Positions 60,992-64,000 of a stretch of 64,000 nucleotides of DNA are shown piece by piece. The notes beneath the pieces were generated by a model, which worked only from the letters and a program-made list of their open reading frames with translations, did no database searches and was not told the origin of the DNA. Position 1 is the first letter of the stretch. The number at the start of each line of letters is the position of its first letter. Source of the DNA: Breznakibacter xylanolyticus (GTDB lineage Bacteria > Bacteroidota > Bacteroidia > Bacteroidales > Marinilabiliaceae). A program made the translations under genes and the position numbers. The stretch covers positions 24,972 through 88,971 of the forward strand of contig NZ_QKZK01000013.1 of the NCBI RefSeq assembly GCF_003254275.1. Reading direction: 5' to 3'.

Positions 60992-62167
60992 ATGATTCGA
61001 ACCGTGCCTACTCTGTTGTTGGTTGATGATTCGCCCGTGAATGTCGAACTTCTCAAAGATATTTTGCGGCGTTATCATCTGTTGTGGGCTTATAATGGGC
61101 AGGATGCCATTCGTTTAGCGACGGGCGATCCGCGCCCCGATTTAATCCTGCTCGATGTGGTGATGCCGGGTATGGATGGTTATGAGGTGTGCCAAGCCTT
61201 GAAAAAAATGGAGGAAACGCACGATATTCCGGTCGTGTTCATTACGGGGCAAACAGATTCTGACAGTATCATCAAAGGGTTTGATGCCGGTGGGGTCGAT
61301 TACATTGGAAAGCCTTTCAATATTCCTGAGCTTCGCGCCCGCATTAAAACCCAACTGACCATCAAACGTTCCCGCGACGAAAACGAGTTGTTGATTCGTC
61401 AAATTGAAGACATCAACACAAAGCTTACCGATAGCATTAATTATGCCCTGAAAATTCAAACGGCCAGCCTTCCCAAATCCGAGTACTTAAAAAAAATCAT
61501 GCCCGAGCATTTTATCTTGCTCAAACCTCGCGATATTGTTAGTGGCGATTTTTATTGGGTGTCACGTTGCGACAATAAACTCATTGTGGTGGCGGCCGAT
61601 TGCACCGGCCATGGCGTTCCAGGCGCCATCATGAGCATGTTTGGGGTGGCCTATTTGCATCAAATTGTCGAGACCAATAAAATTCTTACGCCGTCTCGCA
61701 TTTTGGACGAGTTGCGTAAGGTCATCATCGATGCGCTTCAACAGTCCCAAGCCAGTGAGGTAAAAGACGGCATGGATATGAGTGTGGTGTGTGTGGATAC
61801 CCAAAATGGCTCGTTTGAGTATGCCGGTGCCTTCAATCCTGCTTATTTGATTCATCAGGGACAATTGCAAATCATTCATGCTGATACCATGCCCGTTTCC
61901 ATTGGTGAAGTCGACAAGGCATTTACCAATCATGTGGTCAATTATCAGCATGGCGATTGTCTGTACCTGTTTTCCGATGGTTTTGCAAGTCAGTTTGGTG
62001 GCGAAAATGATAAAAAACTTAAACAGAAAGGTTTTCGGCAAATGATTCTTGATAATTATGCATTGCCCATGAGTCACCAAAAAGAGATCTATGAGCAGTT
62101 TTTTGAACGATGGAAAGGAGATCGTGAGCAAATTGACGATGTGTTGTTGATTGGAATGCGGCTTTGA
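60992..62167 (+). CDS. Response regulator with SpoIIE-type phosphatase output
   Basis: This 391-residue protein has a receiver domain (1 to about 122) with VDDSPVNVELLKDILR, acceptor D55 in ILLDVVMPGMDGYEV and Lys in YIGKPFN. A linker helix follows (about 130-155), then a PP2C/SpoIIE phosphatase (about 185-390) with DIVSGDFYWV, AADCTGHGVPGAIMSM and SDGFASQFGG. Receiver-PP2C proteins usually dephosphorylate an anti-sigma-factor antagonist in partner-switching control. No antagonist, anti-sigma or sigma gene is adjacent, so the partner is unknown. Start ATG at 60992; the DUF389 gene follows about 140 bases later with its own promoter. Confidence 0.94.
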   Translation: MIRTVPTLLLVDDSPVNVELLKDILRRYHLLWAYNGQDAIRLATGDPRPDLILLDVVMPGMDGYEVCQALKKMEETHDIPVVFITGQTDSDSIIKGFDAGGVDYIGKPFNIPELRARIKTQLTIKRSRDENELLIRQIEDINTKLTDSINYALKIQTASLPKSEYLKKIMPEHFILLKPRDIVSGDFYWVSRCDNKLIVVAADCTGHGVPGAIMSMFGVAYLHQIVETNKILTPSRILDELRKVIIDALQQSQASEVKDGMDMSVVCVDTQNGSFEYAGAFNPAYLIHQGQLQIIHADTMPVSIGEVDKAFTNHVVNYQHGDCLYLFSDGFASQFGGENDKKLKQKGFRQMILDNYALPMSHQKEIYEQFFERWKGDREQIDDVLLIGMRL

Positions 62168-62254
62168 GGTTTCTGTGTGCACTCATTCTCCATGCGTGGT
62201 TTCTTGTTTCGTTGCTTTCTTTGTTTTAGTTCTTATCGCGTGGAATATTCTGAT

Positions 62255-62262
62255 ATTTTTGT
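62255..62262 (+). promoter_or_regulatory. -7 element of the DUF389 gene
   Basis: TATTTTTG matches TAnnTTTG and lies 42 bases before the ATG at 62305. Confidence 0.5.
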
Positions 62263-62304
62263 ATCGCCATTGTTTCCTTTATTTGTTATCTTATTCTTTT
62301 GTTT

Positions 62305-63627
62305 ATGAAGACTTTACTCTTTTTGCGTAAACTGTTGCATTATCTCAATATCGAGAGCGAAATGGAGGATCACGATGCCATTCACGACGAAATTCGGAAA
62401 GGCATTGTTTTTAAGGGAACAAACTTGTGGATTCTCTTTTTTGCCATTCTGGTTGCTTCGGTTGGGTTAAACATGAACTCAACGGCGGTGATCATTGGCG
62501 CCATGTTAATATCTCCGTTGATGGGCCCTATCAATGGGATGGGATACAGCATCGCGACTTATAACTTTGACCTGTTTCGTCAATCTCTTAAGAATTTCTC
62601 CTTCGCTGTGGCTGTCAGTTTGGTGGCTTCTACAACCTATTTTGCCATCAGTCCCATTTCAACGGCACATTCGGAATTGTTAGCTCGAACGTCTCCTTCT
62701 ATTTACGATGTGATGATTGCTTTGTTTGGCGGATTGGCCGGTATTGTGGCCATTAGCAGCCGCCAAAAGGGCAATGTCATTCCCGGTGTGGCCATTGCTA
62801 CCGCTTTGATGCCTCCTTTGTGTACGGCCGGCTATGGCTTGGCCACCGGCCAGTACGAATTCTTTTTCGGTGCGTTTTATTTGTTTACCATCAATACTGT
62901 TTTTATTGCATTGGCTTCGGTCATCATTTCGCAGGTGTTCAATTTTCCCATTCGAACGCTGGTCGATGCCGGCCGTAAAAAACAGGTCAATCGATGGATT
63001 ACTTTGGTGATGATCGGGGTGTTGTTGCCCAGCATTTACTTCGGGTACGGACTGGTGCAAAATGAACGATTTGTTGAAAATGCCAATCGTTACATCTCCA
63101 ATGTGAGTTCGTTTGAAGGCAATTATTTGCTCAAACATGAGGTCGATCCCAATCAGCGAACCATCACGCTGGTCTACGGTGGGGTGACATTGGGATCGGG
63201 GCAAAAGTCCGAGATTATTGAAAAGGCCGGGCAGTTCAACCTTAGCGATGTGGCCATCGATATTCGTCAGGGCTTTGCATTAACGGGGGTTGATGAAAAG
63301 GTGTTGGAAATTAGTCGACTGAAAGAGGAGTTGCTGCATGCTAAAAATTCAGCTCATCAAATGGAGGCTCGTTGCGACAGCCTGGTGGCACGGCCACAAA
63401 CCGGTCAGATGTTGTTGAATGAGATACATCCTCTTTATCCGGCCATTGTGGGGTGTACCTTTGCCGAGTCGGTGCTTTACCGGAAAGATAAAGAGGGGGA
63501 AAAGCCCATGATGCTTGTTATTTTTGAAGTCAACCATCAAGGCTTGTCTGCATTGGAACGGGATAAGGTGAAAAAATGGCTTCAATCGCGCCTCCAAAAT
63601 GAACGTCTTCGTGTCATTTTTGACTGA
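62305..63627 (+). CDS. DUF389 membrane protein (TIGR00341 family)
   Basis: This 440-residue protein has about six membrane helices in its first 245 residues (including LWILFFAILVASVGLNM, AVIIGAMLISPLMGPINGMG and LASVIISQVFNF), followed by a soluble region with a short coiled coil (about 330-355, LEISRLKEELLHAKNSAHQ) and a mixed alpha/beta tail. The SPLMGPI motif is typical of DUF389. The family is conserved but its function is unknown; a transport or sensing role has been suggested only on its topology. The start is the ATG at 62305; an in-frame TTG at 62299 is not needed. It is followed only by repeats to the end of the window. Confidence 0.9.
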   Translation: MKTLLFLRKLLHYLNIESEMEDHDAIHDEIRKGIVFKGTNLWILFFAILVASVGLNMNSTAVIIGAMLISPLMGPINGMGYSIATYNFDLFRQSLKNFSFAVAVSLVASTTYFAISPISTAHSELLARTSPSIYDVMIALFGGLAGIVAISSRQKGNVIPGVAIATALMPPLCTAGYGLATGQYEFFFGAFYLFTINTVFIALASVIISQVFNFPIRTLVDAGRKKQVNRWITLVMIGVLLPSIYFGYGLVQNERFVENANRYISNVSSFEGNYLLKHEVDPNQRTITLVYGGVTLGSGQKSEIIEKAGQFNLSDVAIDIRQGFALTGVDEKVLEISRLKEELLHAKNSAHQMEARCDSLVARPQTGQMLLNEIHPLYPAIVGCTFAESVLYRKDKEGEKPMMLVIFEVNHQGLSALERDKVKKWLQSRLQNERLRVIFD

Positions 63628-63693
63628 TGTGGTTTGATTGTGATGCCATCTTTGTTGATGCTTGGATAGATTTGTTTGGGTGAGCCGTGAATC

Positions 63694-63728
63694 CTCTATA
63701 TAACTCTTTTGAGTTATCTGTTTTTTTA
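63694..63728. repeat. Dispersed repeat, left-module fragment C
   Basis: Contains a perfect ATAACTC/GAGTTAT hairpin with a TTTT loop, then TCTG. It matches the left half of copies A and B; the right half is not present directly after it. Confidence 0.65.
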
Positions 63729-63798
63729 CTTGAATACAGGCTTAATCGTATCTCAAACTCAAAACACAACTTCAAAAAACTCTGTACCTCTAAGAGCC

Positions 63799-63816
63799 TA
63801 CTATATAACTCTTTTA
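63799..63816. repeat. Dispersed repeat, left-end fragment D
   Basis: CTATATAACTCTTTTA matches the first half of the left module and then diverges where the second hairpin arm would start. Confidence 0.5.
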
Positions 63817-63917
63817 CCGAGTGGCACTGTGGCTTTTTCTCCTCACTGGTTCTCATCTTATCTCACTGCAACTCAGCGTCAGTTCTTAGTTCGTTAAGTT
63901 GAGGACGATGATTAAAT

Positions 63918-64000
63918 ACTGAGTTATCTGCTTTCATATTTAAACGCAATCTACATATTCAAACCAACTCAGCGCCTTCGCGCCTTTGCGTTTATTTTGA
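63918..64000. repeat. Dispersed two-module repeat, copy E, cut at the window edge
   Basis: It begins inside the left module (ACTGAGTTATCTGC), continues with ATTTAAACGCAAT and then the right module AACTCAGCGCCTTCGCGCC with TTTGCGTTTATTTTGA at the very end of the window. The left hairpin arm is missing. Confidence 0.6.

Larger units (their letters stand above)
63628..64000. other. Repeat-rich intergenic tail at the window end
   Basis: This 373-base region after the DUF389 gene is almost entirely dispersed-repeat sequence (copies C, D and E). No coding frame is supported. It runs to the window edge. Confidence 0.7.

Noticed and set aside
63687..63902. Short plus-strand open frames at the window end
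   Set aside because: They run straight through the dispersed-repeat fragments C and D and lack a ribosome site or known motif.
1..64000. tRNA, rRNA or tmRNA genes
   Set aside because: I found no cloverleaf or conserved rRNA stretch by reading; a tRNA search program would be needed to exclude a degenerate one.

Overview
The window comes from a member of the Bacteroidota, probably the Bacteroidales/Marinilabiliales side. Signs are a hybrid two-component sensor (propeller, Y_Y_Y, kinase, receiver and AraC domains in one chain), GH97 and GH3-rich glycan genes, PorT-type barrels, and the TAnnTTTG -7 promoter motif in front of many genes. No tRNA, rRNA, CRISPR array, transposase or phage gene was seen.

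Layout. 1-2668: the end of an M3 peptidase, then a minus-strand operon folP-cdaA-SDR epimerase. 2775-9586: a giant hybrid sensor-regulator, a membrane protein with a small winged-helix regulator, and CreD. 9979-33625: a saccharification locus with two GH31, a divergent GH95, GH2, two GH3, GH97, GH27 and GH42, interrupted by an outer-membrane barrel and an OmpA-type lipoprotein. 33823-43068: YaaA, a PAS kinase, ribH, a TPR membrane protein, recF-DUF721, a membrane AraC regulator, a DASH-type cryptochrome and a short CDF transporter. 43382-52761: a CarboxypepD_reg protein, MscL, an acyl-AMP ligase/ACP/acyltransferase fusion, a lipoprotein-chemoreceptor pair and a lone trpB. 53017-63627: a second propeller kinase, DUF493, DJ-1/PfpI, a small barrel protein, ndk, a MaoC hydratase, a THUMP methyltransferase, a receiver-SpoIIE phosphatase and a DUF389 membrane protein.

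How the genes work together. The GH set matches stepwise exo-degradation of a branched plant glycan such as xyloglucan oligosaccharide: GH95 removes fucose (or L-galactose), GH2/GH42 beta-galactose, GH31 alpha-xylose and GH3 beta-glucose or xylose. GH27 and GH97 would add alpha-galactosidase activity. No SusC/SusD pair and no endo-glycanase is present, so import and backbone cutting must be encoded elsewhere. Most GH genes end in their own terminator, so they look like separate transcripts. The hybrid sensor at 2775 is the nearest candidate regulator.

Non-coding highlights. These are a triple 21-bp tandem repeat built on a GC-centred palindrome (18517-18577), a dispersed two-module repeat family at about 18.9, 45.6 and 63.7-64.0 kb, a REP-like pair at 15443-15546, and a direct-repeat element at 8100-8174. 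Start codons were moved downstream for many genes where the longest reading frame ran into a promoter, a terminator or non-conserved sequence; each entry says so.
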